Positions 5,255 to 6,715 of a stretch of DNA of 6,715 nt are shown one piece after another. Where the stretch lies: contig CAMWIF010000150.1 in the NCBI GenBank assembly GCA_947174225.1, positions 1-6,715 of the forward strand, in the 5' to 3' direction. The notes beneath the pieces were generated by a model. That model made no database searches and was not told where the DNA came from. It saw only the letters and a program-made list of their open reading frames with translations. This DNA is from an uncultured Porphyromonadaceae bacterium (lineage in GTDB: Bacteria > Bacteroidota > Bacteroidia > Bacteroidales > Muribaculaceae). The translations under genes and the position numbers were made by a program. The stretch's first letter is position 1. Each line of letters opens with the position of its first letter.

Positions 5255-6715
5255 TCACACCTGCTGCATCTCCACAAGACGGCGGTAATGACCATTGAGC
5301 GCTATAAGCTCGTCGTGTGTGCCACGTTCCACAATGCGCCCGTCGTGCATCACACAGATAAGGTCGGCGTTGGCTATGGTAGAAAGTCTGTGAGCTACCA
5401 CCAAAGTAGTACGGTCGCGCATAAGGCGTTCCAATGCCTCCTGCACCAGTCGCTCGCTCTCTGTGTCGAGGGCAGAGGTAGCTTCATCCAAGATAAGGAT
5501 GGGAGGGTTCTTCAGCACAGCCCGCGCTATACTTATACGCTGACGCTGACCGCCCGAAAGGCGTCCGCCACGGTCGCCCACCATAGTGTTGAAACCGTCC
5601 GGGGTAGCCATAATGAAATCGTAGGCATTAGCAATCTTGGCAGCAGCCTCTACCTGCTCCATCGTAGCATCGGGGGTGCCGAAGGCTATGTTGTTGAAGA
5701 AAGTGTCGTTGAAAAGTATCGCCTCCTGATTTACATTTCCCATAAGTGAGCGCAGCTCGTTTACCTTATAGTCTTTCACATTGTGACCATCAACCTCCAC
5801 AATACCCTTATTGACATCCCAGAAACGCGGGATAAGGTCAACAAGCGTTGACTTTCCGGAACCGGACTGCCCTACAAGCGCGACAGTCATTCCCGGTTTC
5901 ACTTCAAGCGACACATTGTTTATCACCTTACGCTCCCCGTCGTAGCTGAACTCAACGTCTTTGAGACATATGCTGCCACGCTCGGCATCTTTTGCAGAGA
6001 GAGCCACAGGCTTTGACGCATCCTTTATAGGGTTGTCAGCCGAAATAATCATATCGATTCGCTTCAGAGCGGCAAGACCCTTCTGTATAGTATAGCCTAC
6101 CTTCGACAATTCCTTGGCAGGGTTGATGAGGCTATAGAAGATTACCATATAGTAGATAAAACTTGAAGCGTCAATCATCGAAGTGCCGTCAAGAATGAGC
6201 GTGCCGCCAAACCAGAGCACTATACATATGGCAATCGTGCCCAAGAACTCGCTCATCGGGTGAGCAAGGGCGTAGCGGCGTTGTATCGAGTTGCTGACTT
6301 CAAGGAATTCATTGGTTTCCGCTCCGAACATACGTTCCATCTGCTTCTCCGCATTGAAAGCCTTCACCACACGCAATCCGCCGATGGTCTCTTCCGTGGT
6401 GGAAAGGATAGTGCCCAACAACTCCTGAGCACGGAGTGACTTAGCTTTCAGTTTCTTTCCGACACTGCCCATAATCCAACCGGCAATAGGGAGCAGGACA
6501 AATACAAAGAGGGTGAGCTTCCAGCTTATCACAAGCATCATACCCAAACATCCTATAATCATAATCGGCTGCTTCACGAGGGCTGCGAGACTTGCCGCCA
6601 CCGACACCTCTATCTCCGTGACATCTCCACTTAATCGGCTCATAATGTCCCCCTTTCTCTCGTGGGTATAGAAGCCGATGGGGAGAGAGACAATTTTACG
6701 GTAAAGAGTGTTGCG
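5255..6715 (-). CDS. MsbA-like ABC exporter half-transporter (permease-ATPase fusion), N-terminus outside window
   Basis: The frame stays open to the window edge, so the gene is 5'-partial. The 24 codons beyond the Met at 6643 read as family-typical sequence ('LPIGFYTHERKGDIMSRLSG'), so that Met is internal. Counting from that Met, residues 1-200 hold the latter part of a type-I exporter membrane domain, with helices near 21-40, 43-62, 131-150 and 160-180. Residues 225-462 are the nucleotide-binding domain with every motif intact: Walker A 'GQSGSGKST' (258-266), Q-loop Gln306, signature 'LSGGQRQR' (362-369), Walker B and D-loop 'ILILDEATSALD' (382-393), and H-loop His418. It would act as an inner-membrane dimer driven by ATP. 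MsbA flips lipid A, but Bacteroidales have several similar exporters, so lipid or drug substrates are both possible and no symbol is given. It ends with TGA at 5255 and is followed by the CD225 fusion gene. Confidence 0.94.
   Translation of the reverse strand, partial: RNTLYRKIVSLPIGFYTHERKGDIMSRLSGDVTEIEVSVAASLAALVKQPIMIIGCLGMMLVISWKLTLFVFVLLPIAGWIMGSVGKKLKAKSLRAQELLGTILSTTEETIGGLRVVKAFNAEKQMERMFGAETNEFLEVSNSIQRRYALAHPMSEFLGTIAICIVLWFGGTLILDGTSMIDASSFIYYMVIFYSLINPAKELSKVGYTIQKGLAALKRIDMIISADNPIKDASKPVALSAKDAERGSICLKDVEFSYDGERKVINNVSLEVKPGMTVALVGQSGSGKSTLVDLIPRFWDVNKGIVEVDGHNVKDYKVNELRSLMGNVNQEAILFNDTFFNNIAFGTPDATMEQVEAAAKIANAYDFIMATPDGFNTMVGDRGGRLSGGQRQRISIARAVLKNPPILILDEATSALDTESERLVQEALERLMRDRTTLVVAHRLSTIANADLICVMHDGRIVERGTHDELIALNGHYRRLVEMQQV

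Noticed and set aside
5288..5749. 153-codon plus-strand frame opposite the ABC ATPase domain
   Set aside because: It is antisense to conserved ATPase motifs, and its sequence resembles no family; it is a coding shadow.
6641..6643. ATG ending at 6643 as the start of the ABC exporter
   Set aside because: The frame continues upstream with conserved exporter sequence to the window edge, so this Met is internal.

Overview
The window carries seven protein-coding genes in two tightly packed blocks that converge at about position 3896. Several things suggest a Bacteroidota genome, probably Bacteroidales and possibly a gut Muribaculaceae-like lineage. Start codons lack clear Shine-Dalgarno sequences, spacers are short and AT-rich around moderate-GC genes, and the gene complement (TolC/HlyD/paired ABC-2 permeases, DUF2752, CD225) is common in that phylum. 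The taxonomic call is inference; no rRNA or other marker gene is present. No tRNA, rRNA, CRISPR array, insertion sequence or phage gene was found.

Plus-strand block (1-3879): the 3' end of a TolC-type outer-membrane factor, a complete HlyD-type periplasmic adaptor, and two consecutive ABC-2 type permeases of 384 and 407 residues. Spacers are 93, 21 and 12 bp, which suggests one operon. Together these would form a tripartite exporter spanning both membranes, with the two permeases as an inner-membrane heterodimer. No nucleotide-binding (ATPase) subunit is encoded among the visible genes, either fused or separate, so the energy source is not evident here.

Minus-strand block (6715 down to 3913): an MsbA-like ABC exporter half-transporter whose N-terminus lies outside the window; then a 298-residue fusion protein; then a 130-residue DUF2752 membrane protein. 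Spacers are 33 and 19 bp, again consistent with co-transcription. 

The fusion protein is the most unusual item. Its first ~122 residues resemble the N-terminal half of glycinamide ribonucleotide formyltransferase (PurN), but the catalytic Asn/His positions are replaced. A Pro/Gln-rich linker with three PPIP motifs follows, then a C-terminal CD225/dispanin (IFITM-like) two-helix membrane domain that keeps the double cysteine and the GxxxG motif. Its arrangement between an ABC exporter and a DUF2752 protein suggests a membrane-associated module of unknown function.

The convergent junction is only 33 bp with no convincing intrinsic terminator. There are no gene-free stretches above 100 bp.
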